Assembly: GCF_019132875.1 (NCBI RefSeq)
Contig: NZ_JAHSPF010000009.1
Location: forward strand, 124,001-188,000
Direction of reading: 5' to 3'
Source: Erwinia phyllosphaerae
GTDB lineage: Bacteria; Pseudomonadota; Gammaproteobacteria; Enterobacterales; Enterobacteriaceae
Length of the DNA stretch: 64,000 bases
Part shown: piece by piece, positions 13,981 through 23,254 of the stretch
How the letters are laid out: each line of letters begins with the position of its first letter
Position numbering within the stretch: the first letter of the stretch is position 1
Notes under the pieces: model-generated
Told to the model about the DNA's origin: nothing
The model's database searches: none
What the model saw: only the letters and a program-made list of their open reading frames with translations
Program-made: the position numbers and the translations under genes

Positions 13981-16025
13981 ACCTGGCTGAGTCCGTAAGC
14001 CTCAATGGTCAGTATCACGCCGTAAATAAAATGCGGCGTGAGTACTTTGCGCCTGGCGCACCGCAGGGCATCACTCACACAGAGCTTAAACTATGGCATT
14101 GTGATTCAACCGATCATGAGTGGCGTAGCCAGTACCTGCATAACATTCCGGATTACCTGTCCGGATATTTTGGCCAGCGATATGAAACGCTTTTAAAGTC
14201 ATCTAAAAACGGTCGCCGCCGTGCCAATACGTTCTTACGCAATACTATCGGTAAGAGCGTATTGCCACGTCTGAAACTTGTTAACGCAGCATGGCAGCGT
14301 GATTACTCAACCGGCATGCCTTCACCTTTCAAAGATAACCTTGATGATCTGCCAGGCTATGATCGGGACCGTGTGCGTGATCTGGCTTATAACATTGCCA
14401 GTCACTTAGGCGAGGCTTTCCACTCCTGGGCAGAAATGACCGCGCCCGACGATAAACCTGATGAAGACGAGCTGAAGCAACGCACAGCACAGGGTTATGT
14501 ATTTCTGGCACAGGAAGCGCTGAAATGCGGCACTACGCCGCCTTTCTGGTTGTCTGTTAAGAAGACAGGCAAGATTAAACGTCGCAACGCTGAAAGCGCG
14601 ATTCTGCGCATGATGTCACCTGAATGGTGGCGGGTTCGTCTGCAGCGTCGTCGTGATCTGCACCGTGAGCATATGGCTATTGCTGTGGGGCAGGTCCAGA
14701 AGGCCGCCAGTCCTTACGTTTCACGCGGAACACTCGGAGAGTGGGCGGAACAGAAAAAGCGTAACCGTGAATTTTTCAAAAAGTTTGATCTGATTAATGA
14801 GGAGGGTGATCGCATTGCGCTGGCCGATATGGTCAACCGCAGCAATGCTAATCCGGCTATTCGACGCTGTGAGTTAATGGCACGTATGCGCGGGTTTGAG
14901 GATATCGCCAATCATGAAGGCTATGCCGGTGATTTTTACACGATCACCGCGCCGTCACGTTTTCACGCCGTACACAGCAAAGGTGGATTCGTTTCACAGT
15001 GGAACGGGGCAAACCCACGCGACACTCAAAAATATCTCTGCTCTGTCTGGGCAAAAATCCGTGCAGCGCTGTCCCGTGCTTGTATACACGTTTTCGGCTT
15101 CCGCGTTGTGGAACCGCATCACGATGGAACACCACACTGGCACATGCTGCTTTTCATGCGTCCGGAACACGTTGAAGAAGTACGTGACATTATGTGTTAC
15201 CACGCGCGGATTGCTGACAGTGAGGAACTGAACACAGAGAAGGCGTTAAAAGCACGTTTTCATGTTGAGCCAATTGATCCCACCAAAGGGAGCGCAACGG
15301 GCTACATCGCAAAATACATCTCTAAAAACATCGACGGCTATGCGCTTGATGAAGAAAGCGACGGCGAAACGGGCGGTAACGTGCGTGAAATGGCAAAAGC
15401 CGTTTCAGCCTGGGCATCACGCTGGCGTATCCGTCAGTTTCAGCAGATTGGCGGTGCGCCGGTGACGGTGTGGCGTGAACTGCGCAGGCTCGGTGACCAG
15501 CAGATTGAGCAGCCGGAAATGGATGCGGTTCTGGCATCTGCAAGCGTGGCTGTTGACTGGGCTGCATACACGCAGGCGCAGGGCGGTCCGCTCGTTGCCC
15601 GATGCGATCTGGTTGTGCGTCTGGCTTATGAAATCACCGAATGCGGTAATGAGTACGGTGAAGACGTTCAGCGGGTGCAGGGGGTTTATTGTCCGCGTGC
15701 TGCCGGTTCGGAAGTGCCAACACGTCTGGTTAAGTGGGAAAAGGTCGCCAAACTGGCCGAAGCGTCAGCGGAGGCTGGCTTTTCTGGCGGCAACGCCGCC
15801 CCTTGGAGTTCTGTCAATAACTGTACGAGGCCGAAGCGCCGCAGGTTAGAAGTGGAGCTGAAAAGCAGGGGGTTTGAGGGCAGTGATGAAGAAATTGATC
15901 GCCTCTTAACCGGGGCGGCGATCTCTTTTAGGGGGCATGGTCTTGTGAAGTATCAGGCGGAGCGGTTAATAGACGTTGCTGAAACCAATGAAAATGAGTG
16001 CTGGCCGGGATGGCCTTCGGGCTAA
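13977..16025 (+). CDS. A: Replication initiation endonuclease gpA
   Basis: 682 residues, starting GTG at 13977 overlapping the dam stop. P2 gpA-type rolling-circle initiator: the HUH motif is in GTPHWHMLLFMRPEH (about residue 385), and the two catalytic tyrosines, four residues apart, are in GYIAKYISKNID (about 442 and 446), as in P2 (Tyr450/Tyr454). It nicks the phage origin, which in P2 lies within the A gene, and attaches to the 5' end. Last gene of the early operon before the SOS-controlled small gene. Confidence 0.9.
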   Translation: MNLAESVSLNGQYHAVNKMRREYFAPGAPQGITHTELKLWHCDSTDHEWRSQYLHNIPDYLSGYFGQRYETLLKSSKNGRRRANTFLRNTIGKSVLPRLKLVNAAWQRDYSTGMPSPFKDNLDDLPGYDRDRVRDLAYNIASHLGEAFHSWAEMTAPDDKPDEDELKQRTAQGYVFLAQEALKCGTTPPFWLSVKKTGKIKRRNAESAILRMMSPEWWRVRLQRRRDLHREHMAIAVGQVQKAASPYVSRGTLGEWAEQKKRNREFFKKFDLINEEGDRIALADMVNRSNANPAIRRCELMARMRGFEDIANHEGYAGDFYTITAPSRFHAVHSKGGFVSQWNGANPRDTQKYLCSVWAKIRAALSRACIHVFGFRVVEPHHDGTPHWHMLLFMRPEHVEEVRDIMCYHARIADSEELNTEKALKARFHVEPIDPTKGSATGYIAKYISKNIDGYALDEESDGETGGNVREMAKAVSAWASRWRIRQFQQIGGAPVTVWRELRRLGDQQIEQPEMDAVLASASVAVDWAAYTQAQGGPLVARCDLVVRLAYEITECGNEYGEDVQRVQGVYCPRAAGSEVPTRLVKWEKVAKLAEASAEAGFSGGNAAPWSSVNNCTRPKRRRLEVELKSRGFEGSDEEIDRLLTGAAISFRGHGLVKYQAERLIDVAETNENECWPGWPSG

Positions 16026-16095
16026 CTCAGAGTGTTAGCTCATGTTTATAGTAGAAAAATCCCAAAAAAGAATTCATATTTCGCAACGAATATTA

Positions 16096-16115
16096 TACTG
16101 TATAGTTATACAGTA
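16096..16115. promoter_or_regulatory. LexA (SOS) box upstream of small gene 16138
   Basis: TACTGTATAGTTATACAGTA is a near-perfect palindrome that fits the enterobacterial LexA consensus (CTGT-N8-ACAG with flanking TA). It overlaps a possible -10 element (TATACT) and ends 22 bp before the ATG of the next gene, so that gene should be repressed by LexA and induced by DNA damage. Confidence 0.85.
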
Positions 16116-16137
16116 TTTAATGTAAGGGAGGGTTGAA

Positions 16138-16335
16138 ATGTCTGCGTCGTTAAGTCAGATAGTTAAGGTGGAACGGATTGATTTTATAGTGAAAATGATG
16201 ACTCATTCACTTGTGGAAGATAAACGCCGCGCATTACTTGATGAATGGCTGGGCGAACTGACGGAAGACCTTTTAGCTGACCTGAAAAGCGAAGCGAGGA
16301 GAAGCGCCCCAGTTAGTGAGGGGCGTTCTTATTAG
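16138..16335 (+). CDS. Small LexA-controlled phage protein (candidate antirepressor)
   Basis: 65 residues after a GGGAGG site. Helical and acidic (VERIDFIVKMMTHSLVEDKR, DEWLGELTEDLLADLKSEA). It lies directly downstream of a full LexA box and of gpA. Phage 186 carries its SOS-controlled antirepressor gene tum in the same place. No sequence family is recognised, so the Tum-like role is inferred from position, the LexA box and the apparent absence of a cleavage site in CI. Its end overlaps the convergent Ogr-like gene by a few bases. Confidence 0.6.
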   Translation: MSASLSQIVKVERIDFIVKMMTHSLVEDKRRALLDEWLGELTEDLLADLKSEARRSAPVSEGRSY

Positions 16336-16592
16336 GATGCCTGCAGAAGTTTTAAAGTCAGCTGTTTTTGTTCTGCTGACATGCCGCTGATGACCTGCTG
16401 AATCAGTAAATCGCCTTTTTTGGCGCTAGGACTGATTGTGTGGGAAAACGTCAAATTCATAACAAAAGTGTGTCCACATTCAACGTCTGCGCATGAGCAA
16501 TAAATATCAGCAATATCGCGATGTTTGCGATTTGTTTTACGGATGACCGCCTTTGATTTGCACTCTGGGCACTCAATTTTTAACACGCGCAT
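16332..16592 (-). CDS. ogr: Ogr/Delta-like zinc-finger late transcription activator
   Basis: 86 residues from ATG 16592 (MRVLKIECPECKSKAVIRKT); the frame extends to 16646, where an ATG overlaps the portal stop as ATGA. Zinc-binding cysteines in the order CPEC...C...C (IECPEC, DIYCSCADVECGHTF) define the Ogr/Delta family that activates P2-type late promoters through RNA polymerase alpha. It lies after the portal gene on the same strand instead of next to int as in P2. Confidence 0.85.
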   Translation of the reverse strand: MRVLKIECPECKSKAVIRKTNRKHRDIADIYCSCADVECGHTFVMNLTFSHTISPSAKKGDLLIQQVISGMSAEQKQLTLKLLQAS

Positions 16593-16642
16593 ATTTGCGG
16601 CTCCGGCGTTGTAAGTTTGCCTGGATTTTATCCGATTACGCC

Positions 16643-17674
16643 TCATGCCGCATCCTTGTTCTTTGATTGCTGGGAAAATTTCAGGTGAAGGTGCTCTGGT
16701 ATTTCCGGATCACTATTCACCGCCATCATGAGGCGGCGCTGAAGTGGTGCCACCTCGTTTTTCTTATAGGTGGCTTCCACCTTTTCCGGGTCACCCAGGC
16801 CGGAAGTGTTCTGCGGAATAATCCCCGCAAGCCCAGCCGGAAAGCGGTGCGCGTTCAGCACATCCTGCGCGCTGATGTTCTTCACGTTGGCAAATTCATC
16901 TTTCGCGCCAATGTCCCCCATCTGGATAAACTGCACGCCTTCCTTATCGCCGCCGGGGATATTCACCAGAATAGTGCTGAAGTTGCCGATCCCCTTGCTG
17001 TTGGCCAGCTGCTGCTCAATTTCTTCCTCCACTTCATCCGTCATGTTCGGGTCCGTGGTGTAGAGAATGCCGCCGGTGTGTGCTCCGTTGTGATAGTACC
17101 GGCGGCGGAAAATCACCGCTTCGCTGTTAAGCAGGGCGGAGTGAATGCCGCCGATATAGTCCGGCAGTCCATAAATCTGCTGTTGTGGATCATACATCCG
17201 GATAAAAATCACATCCTCTTCGGCATAGACCAGCGGTTCGCCTTTCTGCAGTACCACAAATTCACCGTCTTTGCGGCGGCGCATATACAGGCCGGGCATC
17301 GGTTCCAGGGCAACCACGTCACCCCAGCCGTTACGGATTTTAACGAGCGCCAGATCCCCGAACGTCAGCAAATCCATTGCGCCAGCCTCAAGGCTGTCAA
17401 ATGTCAGACCGCCGCCCAGATAATCCGACAACACCATATTTTTACGCGCGTGCAGGATGCCACCATGCTGGCCGTTAAGATTTACCAGCTGCGCCAGTGC
17501 AAGGCGGTCAATCGGCAGGCTGTAGTGATCAAAATCGTTGTCATACCACACATCACGATAATCGGTGCCGGTGGTCAGGACTGGTTCAGGCTTGCCGAAG
17601 CGCAGCACGGACATTTTGCGCTTACCTGCCGCCTGCTGTGCGCCGCTGGCGCGTTGCTTATATCGTTTTTTCAT
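16643..17674 (-). CDS. Q: Portal protein gpQ
   Basis: 343 residues from ATG 17674, which overlaps the terminase stop as ATGA. P2-family portal (phage portal PBSX type): VWYDNDFDHYSLPIDRLALA, GLPDYIGGIHSALLNSEAVI, FRRRYYHNGAHTGGILYTTD, and SGLGDPEKVEATYKKNEVAP near the end. It forms the 12-fold vertex ring through which DNA is packaged. Divergent from the scaffold/capsid genes, as in P2. Confidence 0.9.
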   Translation of the reverse strand: MKKRYKQRASGAQQAAGKRKMSVLRFGKPEPVLTTGTDYRDVWYDNDFDHYSLPIDRLALAQLVNLNGQHGGILHARKNMVLSDYLGGGLTFDSLEAGAMDLLTFGDLALVKIRNGWGDVVALEPMPGLYMRRRKDGEFVVLQKGEPLVYAEEDVIFIRMYDPQQQIYGLPDYIGGIHSALLNSEAVIFRRRYYHNGAHTGGILYTTDPNMTDEVEEEIEQQLANSKGIGNFSTILVNIPGGDKEGVQFIQMGDIGAKDEFANVKNISAQDVLNAHRFPAGLAGIIPQNTSGLGDPEKVEATYKKNEVAPLQRRLMMAVNSDPEIPEHLHLKFSQQSKNKDAA

Positions 17675-19440
17675 GCTGCCTTCTGAAACTTCCATTTGGA
17701 TTTAGGTTTGTGCTCGTAGTTGAGCGGCTCATTGTCCAGACCGTGCATAATTGCCCAGGCTGCTTCTGCGTGGCCGGTTTCAGCCGTGCGATCAGCGACG
17801 AAGGTCACCGCGCTGCCTGATTTCGTGACGGCGCGCCGGATAGACATAAACGACGCGGCCACTTCCTTCAGATCCGCATCCCATTCAATGCGGCCGCTTT
17901 CAATGACGTCTGCCGCCTTAAGCACCAGGCGATTCTTAGTGCTCAGGTCGTAGCGGATAGGTTTCAGCACGCGCATGGCAAAGGGGTGAATGTTGTCGTA
18001 AACGCCTTGGCCAATGCCGGTCACGTCTACGCCCAGATAGGTGAAGTTGTACCGGGTAAAGAGTTTTTTGATTTCGCTGGCCTGATGGCGGAAGTTCATG
18101 CCGCGCCAGTTGATGATGGCCAGCACGCGGAATTTCTCACCGGCCAGCACCGGCGGGGCCATAATCACGAATGTAGACAGGTCGCCGGAACGGGCAGGGT
18201 CATAACCGCCCCAGACAGGACGATCGCCAAACGGGCGGCGTGCTTTCGGGTCGTGGTCCTGCCAGAAAGTGATATCAGTGCCGCATTTTTCCAGGTCGGA
18301 AAAGCTGAACACCGCGTCTTTACTGTCAACGAAGACGCACATGTACAGCATATCGAACGTGTCTTTGCTGTAGCGGTTGCGCAGTTTGTCGATGCTGGCG
18401 AGGTTAAAGCCGTTGGCAATCGCGTCCTCCATTGTGATGACGTAGCGCCACTGGCCATCGGGGCAGAGCCGTCCGCCGTCGCGCATGGCGTCAAACGTGG
18501 GAAACACCACGGCGGCGCGCTTTTTACTGCCTTTTTTCCACTCTTCGCCGGTCCAGAACGGGTAAGCCTGATGCGTTTTGGCTGACGGCGTTGAAAAGTA
18601 GGTGGTGCGCCATTTGTCGTGTGTGGCCATCGCAGACGCCACTTCATTCAGCCGCGCGAAGTTAGGCACCCAGAAATATTCGTCACAATAGAGGTGGCCG
18701 CTGTATGACTGCGCCGTGTTCTTGTTTGTGGACAGAAAGCGCAGCTCTGCGCCATTGCTCAGGCGGATAGGGTTGCCGGTGAGCGTGATGCCGAAATATT
18801 CCTGTGCGATGTTGACGATATATGAGCGGAAAACCTCCGCCTGCGCGCGCGAAGCGGAAAGGAAAATCTGCGGGTCGCCGGTCAGCACGGCGTTTTCAAA
18901 CGCCTCAAAAGCAAAATACCAGGTCGCACCGATCTGGCGGCTTTTGAGGATGTTTCGCACCTGCTGGCTGATGTTCAGGCGCAGGTGTTTCTGGTAGCCA
19001 AAAAGGTGTTCTTCAGCCCATAAATTCAGGTCGTCTTCCGTCAGCCCGGATACGTCGTTTTTATTGTATTTGCGCTTGCTGCGAGGCTGGTCACCTTCCT
19101 CTTCGCTGTTGCCTGCAGATGCCGGGCGCGCGGCGGCCAGCTTCTCTTTGTGCTTGTTGTGCTGCGTGCGCAACTTGACCGCATGGGCAATCAGCTGATC
19201 CAGTTCTTTCAGTTCCAGCTCTGTTTTGCCATCGCGCCCGGTCAGCAGCTGGATGCGGCGCTCTATCGCATCTTCAGTGCTTTCGTGGCTTAGCATATCT
19301 GCCCAGCCTTCCTTTTCAGCCCAGTAATAAATAATCCGCGCATTCGGCAGATTTAATTCACTGGCGATTTCCTTCGGCGTGTATCGCCTTAAATACAGGG
19401 CGCGCGCAACGCCGCGTAATTCATCACTGTATTTAGCCAT
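17671..19440 (-). CDS. P: Terminase large subunit gpP
   Basis: 589 residues (P2 gpP is 590). The N-terminus has a DNA-binding region (RRYTPKEIASELNLPNARIIYYWAEKEGW). The ATPase shows the Walker-A-like KSRQIGATWYFAFEAF (about residue 166) and the acidic LYCDEYFWVP (about 249). The C-terminal nuclease half holds VWGGYDPARSGDLS and LGVDVTGIGQGVYD. It packages DNA into the prohead. Here P is on the minus strand together with Q, upstream of it; in P2 it is divergent from Q. Confidence 0.9.
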   Translation of the reverse strand: MAKYSDELRGVARALYLRRYTPKEIASELNLPNARIIYYWAEKEGWADMLSHESTEDAIERRIQLLTGRDGKTELELKELDQLIAHAVKLRTQHNKHKEKLAAARPASAGNSEEEGDQPRSKRKYNKNDVSGLTEDDLNLWAEEHLFGYQKHLRLNISQQVRNILKSRQIGATWYFAFEAFENAVLTGDPQIFLSASRAQAEVFRSYIVNIAQEYFGITLTGNPIRLSNGAELRFLSTNKNTAQSYSGHLYCDEYFWVPNFARLNEVASAMATHDKWRTTYFSTPSAKTHQAYPFWTGEEWKKGSKKRAAVVFPTFDAMRDGGRLCPDGQWRYVITMEDAIANGFNLASIDKLRNRYSKDTFDMLYMCVFVDSKDAVFSFSDLEKCGTDITFWQDHDPKARRPFGDRPVWGGYDPARSGDLSTFVIMAPPVLAGEKFRVLAIINWRGMNFRHQASEIKKLFTRYNFTYLGVDVTGIGQGVYDNIHPFAMRVLKPIRYDLSTKNRLVLKAADVIESGRIEWDADLKEVAASFMSIRRAVTKSGSAVTFVADRTAETGHAEAAWAIMHGLDNEPLNYEHKPKSKWKFQKAA

Positions 19441-19625
19441 CCGTTAATTTCATTCCTTTATTTGCCTGAACGCTATTATGCCGATGCAGAGTAAATAAAA
19501 ATCCCGCTTTGATTCTTTATGGTTCGCCTAATTGCTGTTATCCGAACACAGCGGAATTTGTCAGGGTGCGGCAGGCGTTTAATTCATTAATAATGGCTCT
19601 GCTGTTACGGAGGGCAGGAAAATAT
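19441..19625. promoter_or_regulatory. Divergent late promoter region (P-Q / O-N-M)
   Basis: The only divergence point within the head genes. It contains an interrupted dyad GCTGTTATCCG...ACAGC around 19534-19552 that could be an Ogr-type activator site upstream of the scaffold gene. No obvious sigma-70 -35 element is seen, as expected for activator-dependent P2-like late promoters. Confidence 0.4.
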
Positions 19626-20438
19626 ATGTCACAGTTATGTACTGACTGGCTGTGTATTGCCACCGAGGGAGATACGGTTGACCGCCGGGAATTAAAACGG
19701 GAATGGTTAATTGACGCTGCTGAAACATATGACCCTGAATTATACGCCGCACTTATTTGGCCGGAGCATGAACGCGATTACGGAAATGGGGGCTGTGTAA
19801 AACAGGTGATGTGGCAGGAGGGTGATGACGGGCTGGTGAGGCTTTACGCAAAAATCAGTCCGAACATGAGCCTGATTGAAGCCAATAAACGCGATCAGCT
19901 TCTTTATTTTTCGGTAGAGCTTACCGAAGACGGAAACTTTCGCGGCACAGGGCGCAGCTATCTCGAAGGGCTGGCGGCAACGGACTCGCCTGCCAGCGTG
20001 GGCACTTCACGTATGCGCTTTAGCCAGCGCAAAAAAATCAAACCCGGCTGCTATCGCTATAAGTTTGGCCGGAATGGAAAAGTGGAACAGGAAACAAAAA
20101 TGAAAAACTGGCAAAAGCTGTTTGGCATTCAGCCTAAAAAATTCGCTGAAGATGACGTGAATACTGACGCGCCTGAAGACAGCGACAAATTACAGGCGCT
20201 GGCTGAAGCCCTGAATAATCTGGAAGGCCGTGTGTCTGCAATCGAAACGCAGCTGGCTTCCACGCAGGAAGATGTGGATACCATTGCCGAAGTGGTGGAT
20301 ACGCAGGAATTTGCAACGCTGCGTGAAAATATCGGGGCAGTCATTAAAAACTTTGGAAAGCTGGATAACAAGATTACACAGCTGCCGAAGCGTAAGCCCG
20401 GCGATAAGCAGGAAAGCCGCAAATTTAAATTCATCTAA
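19626..20438 (+). CDS. O: Capsid scaffolding protein/protease gpO
   Basis: 270 residues from ATG 19626, with AGGGCAGGA upstream; the longer frame from 19509 is not needed. P2-type scaffold with N-terminal serine protease domain (CTDWLCIATEGDTVDRRELK, RDQLLYFSVELTEDGNFRGT, GLAATDSPASVGTS) and a helical C-terminal scaffold (SDKLQALAEALNNLEGRVSA). It shapes the procapsid and cleaves gpN, gpQ and gpL. Confidence 0.88.
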   Translation: MSQLCTDWLCIATEGDTVDRRELKREWLIDAAETYDPELYAALIWPEHERDYGNGGCVKQVMWQEGDDGLVRLYAKISPNMSLIEANKRDQLLYFSVELTEDGNFRGTGRSYLEGLAATDSPASVGTSRMRFSQRKKIKPGCYRYKFGRNGKVEQETKMKNWQKLFGIQPKKFAEDDVNTDAPEDSDKLQALAEALNNLEGRVSAIETQLASTQEDVDTIAEVVDTQEFATLRENIGAVIKNFGKLDNKITQLPKRKPGDKQESRKFKFI

Positions 20439-20494
20439 TTTCGCCTTCGTCAGGGAAGTTTCTATAAGTCGCATTATTTGCGAGAGGGTTATTT

Positions 20495-21514
20495 ATGAAG
20501 TTAAACAAACGCGCACTGGCATTCATTGACGCTTTCTCTGCCGGACTGGCTGAGCATTACAGCGTGACGAATCCGGCCCGCGCATTCAGCCTCACCGATC
20601 CGCAGGAAACCAGCCTCCGCGCTGCGCTGCTGGAGTCCGTGGAGTTCCTGAACATGATTACCGTGGCAGACGTGGACCAGCTGAGCGGCCAGGTTGTTTC
20701 GGTAGGTGCGTCAGCACTTCACACAGGGCGCGTGGCTGACGGGCGTTTCCGTCGCAAAGTCGGTGTGGAAGGCAACGATTACAAGCTGGTCGAAACCGAT
20801 TCCTGCGCGGCGCTGAAATGGGATCTGCTTTCACTGTGGGCAAACGCCGGTGATGAAGGTGAGTTTTTCCAGCTGGTACAGACGTTTTCCAATCAGGCGT
20901 TTGCGCTGGACATGCTGCGCATCGGCTTTAACGGCAAAGAGGTGGCGACGACAACCGATCCGGAGAAAAACCCGAACGGCGAAGACGTCAATATCGGCTG
21001 GCATCAGCGCATGAAAGGCTTCAAAGACGGTTACCAGATTATGACCGATGCGGTCACCCTGGACGATGCCGGTGATTATCACTCGCTGGATGCTATGGCC
21101 TCTGACCTGATTAACGCCAAAATTCCGGCGCAGTTCCGTAACGATCCGCGTCTGGTGGTGCTGGTCGGGGCCGATCTGGTCGCGGCGGAGCAATACCGCC
21201 TGTATCAGAAGGCGGACAAGCCCACGGAGAAAATCGCCGCGCAGATGCTGGGCAGCACCATTGCCGGGCGCACCGCGATTATTCCGCCGTTTATGCCAGG
21301 CAAGCGCATGGTGGTCACGCCACTGTCAAACCTGCACATCTACACGCAGCGCGGCACGCGTCAGCGTAAGGCGGAGTTTGTGGAAGACCGCAAACAGTAC
21401 GAAAACAAGTACCTGCGCAATGAGGGTTACGCCGTTGAGGAGCCGGAGCTGTATGCGGCCATTGACGAAAATGCGGTGACCATCGGCAAGGTGACCGAAC
21501 CGGCAGAGGGCTAA
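20495..21514 (+). CDS. N: Major capsid protein gpN
   Basis: 339 residues, P2-family major capsid. Recognisable segments: ALLESVEFLNMITVADVDQL, the conserved NIGWHQRMKGFKDG, and DPRLVVLVGADLVAAEQYRL. Located between scaffold gpO and small terminase gpM in P2 order. Confidence 0.9.
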   Translation: MKLNKRALAFIDAFSAGLAEHYSVTNPARAFSLTDPQETSLRAALLESVEFLNMITVADVDQLSGQVVSVGASALHTGRVADGRFRRKVGVEGNDYKLVETDSCAALKWDLLSLWANAGDEGEFFQLVQTFSNQAFALDMLRIGFNGKEVATTTDPEKNPNGEDVNIGWHQRMKGFKDGYQIMTDAVTLDDAGDYHSLDAMASDLINAKIPAQFRNDPRLVVLVGADLVAAEQYRLYQKADKPTEKIAAQMLGSTIAGRTAIIPPFMPGKRMVVTPLSNLHIYTQRGTRQRKAEFVEDRKQYENKYLRNEGYAVEEPELYAAIDENAVTIGKVTEPAEG

Positions 21515-21516
21515 CC

Positions 21517-22218
21517 ATGAGTCTTTCACCCGCACAGCGACACAGCCAGCGCGTGGCCATGCAGCAGCAGCAGGCGCGGCTTGAGGAAGTGAACACCACG
21601 GCCAGCCTTCACCTGCAGATGCAGGAAATCATGGAAGACGTGGCTGTATTACGCAGTCTCGGTACAACGGCAGAGCGCGTGGACATGAAGCGTGATGTGC
21701 TGCTGCCGAAGTGGATGCCCACGGTAGAAAGCTATCTCGAACTGGGCCGCGTGTATGCCAATCCGGTGTTCGCGTACTGCGTTGTCTGGCTGTTTGACGT
21801 AGGCGAGTTCGATCAGGCGCTGGACTGGGCAGACATTGCCATTGCGCAGGAGCAGGCCACGCCGGAGAACATCAAATCACGATTCCCGGTCTTTGTGGCC
21901 GATCAGATGATGAACTGGGCAGAGCAGGCAAGCCAGGCGGGTGAAGACTTAGAACCTTATTTCTCACGGACGTTTGAGAACGTCACGCAGCGCTGGCGGC
22001 TGCACGAGGAAATCACCGCCAAATGGTTCAAGTTCGCGGGGCTGCTGCTGCTGCGTGATGAATCAGGACAGGCGCGGGCGGCGGCGTCAGATAGCGTCGA
22101 AACGCTGTCTGAGGCTGACCGGCTGCTGGCGGCCGCCGAGGCGAAGTATCACAGAGCAGGCGTAGGCACGATGCGCAAGACGATTGCGGCGCGCATCCGG
22201 GCGCTTACGGCTGAATAA
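21517..22218 (+). CDS. M: Terminase small subunit gpM
   Basis: 233 residues. P2 gpM family: N-terminal SLSPAQRHSQRVAMQQQQAR, then WMPTVESYLELGRVYANPV and VWLFDVGEFDQALDWADIAI. It recognises cos DNA and works with gpP to cut the concatemer ends. Starts 3 bp after gpN. Confidence 0.88.
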   Translation: MSLSPAQRHSQRVAMQQQQARLEEVNTTASLHLQMQEIMEDVAVLRSLGTTAERVDMKRDVLLPKWMPTVESYLELGRVYANPVFAYCVVWLFDVGEFDQALDWADIAIAQEQATPENIKSRFPVFVADQMMNWAEQASQAGEDLEPYFSRTFENVTQRWRLHEEITAKWFKFAGLLLLRDESGQARAAASDSVETLSEADRLLAAAEAKYHRAGVGTMRKTIAARIRALTAE

Positions 22219-22313
22219 CGACTACCGCAAGCCGGGTGGGCGCGGATGAGGGCAGAACACGCAGTGTAATGCGCCGTGGATTCCGGTCAGCCCACCTTTT
22301 TACGGGGGATTTT

Positions 22314-22766
22314 ATGTTCAGTGGCAAGCCGATTGAATACCAGGACAGCCCGCTGACCAATGACGGATTCTGGCCGGATATGAACCTGTCAGACTTCCAG
22401 CGCAGCCGCAGTATTCCGGCTGACGTAGACACGGAAACAGTGGCGAATGCGCTGCTTACGGCGGCAGCGGAGGTAAACAGCGGGCTTGCCGGTGTGCAGG
22501 AAATGCACCGGGCGGCAGGATACCAGACCGCTGCTGACGTGCCGGGGGTCAGCATGAACGGCATCAGTCAGCTGGCGGCGCAGTATAAAAAGGCGGTGTA
22601 TGCCAGGGCAAAAGCGGACCTGATGGGTGAGTTTGCGTCTGTTGGCCGCCGCGAGTCGCATCCGGGACAGGAGAGCGATGAAACGCGCAAGGGATTGCTG
22701 GCGGAGGCGTCAGTGACTATCCGCCTGATTAAGGGGCTTAAGCGCGCCACGGTGAGGCAGGTATGA
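22314..22766 (+). CDS. L: Head completion protein gpL
   Basis: 150 residues from ATG 22314, after CGGGGGATTTT. P2 gpL family: NDGFWPDMNLSDFQRSRSIP, then ANALLTAAAEVNSGLAGVQE and YKKAVYARAKADLMGEFASV. It joins the filled head to the tail connector. Its stop overlaps the start of the next gene. Confidence 0.85.
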   Translation: MFSGKPIEYQDSPLTNDGFWPDMNLSDFQRSRSIPADVDTETVANALLTAAAEVNSGLAGVQEMHRAAGYQTAADVPGVSMNGISQLAAQYKKAVYARAKADLMGEFASVGRRESHPGQESDETRKGLLAEASVTIRLIKGLKRATVRQV

Positions 22767-23254
22767 GCACAGAAAGTCAGCTTGAATCACTGACCAGCTT
22801 TATTAAGTCAGAAATGCCACAGCGTGCCATGCAGTCATTCACCAGTGAAATGACGGGACTGAAAACCATTCCCGCCGCGCGTGATATGGGGCTGGGGCAG
22901 GTGCAGCTTTCGGTGATCCGCTATGACGCAGAACTAATCTGGGAGCGCTTCCCGTACCGTGAGTGTGATCCGCGTCTGCTTATGGCGCTGCTGGAAGTGT
23001 GGCAGGCGACTGATACAGAGGACCGGGATTTATTCAGCCAGGTCGGCATCACTAATGCCGATCCGGACTGGGACATTGAGCTGATTGACGAGGAAACCGC
23101 AATTGTGACCGTTACGGTGCCGATGGCGGAACGGCTGATTATCGTGCCGGACGAAAACGGGCCGGTTCCTTATCAGGGCGGACGCTACCGGCTGGCCGAT
23201 CCGGAAATCTGGACGGCGCTGAGCGCGATGATTTACACGGAGGTTGAGGAGTGA
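22763..23254 (+). CDS. Tail completion protein (gpR-like, HP1 type)
   Basis: 163 residues. The acidic C-terminus with EIWTALSAMIYTEVEE and the central DAELIWERFPYRECDPRLLM resemble the tail-completion proteins following gpL in HP1-type phages. In P2 the gpR/gpS pair caps the tail at the neck. Overlaps neighbours by four bases on each side. Confidence 0.65.
   Translation: MSTESQLESLTSFIKSEMPQRAMQSFTSEMTGLKTIPAARDMGLGQVQLSVIRYDAELIWERFPYRECDPRLLMALLEVWQATDTEDRDLFSQVGITNADPDWDIELIDEETAIVTVTVPMAERLIIVPDENGPVPYQGGRYRLADPEIWTALSAMIYTEVEE

Noticed and set aside
16667-17686. 339-codon plus-strand frame opposite the portal gene
   Set aside because: The minus strand encodes a clear portal protein; the plus frame has no recognisable domain and is a shadow.
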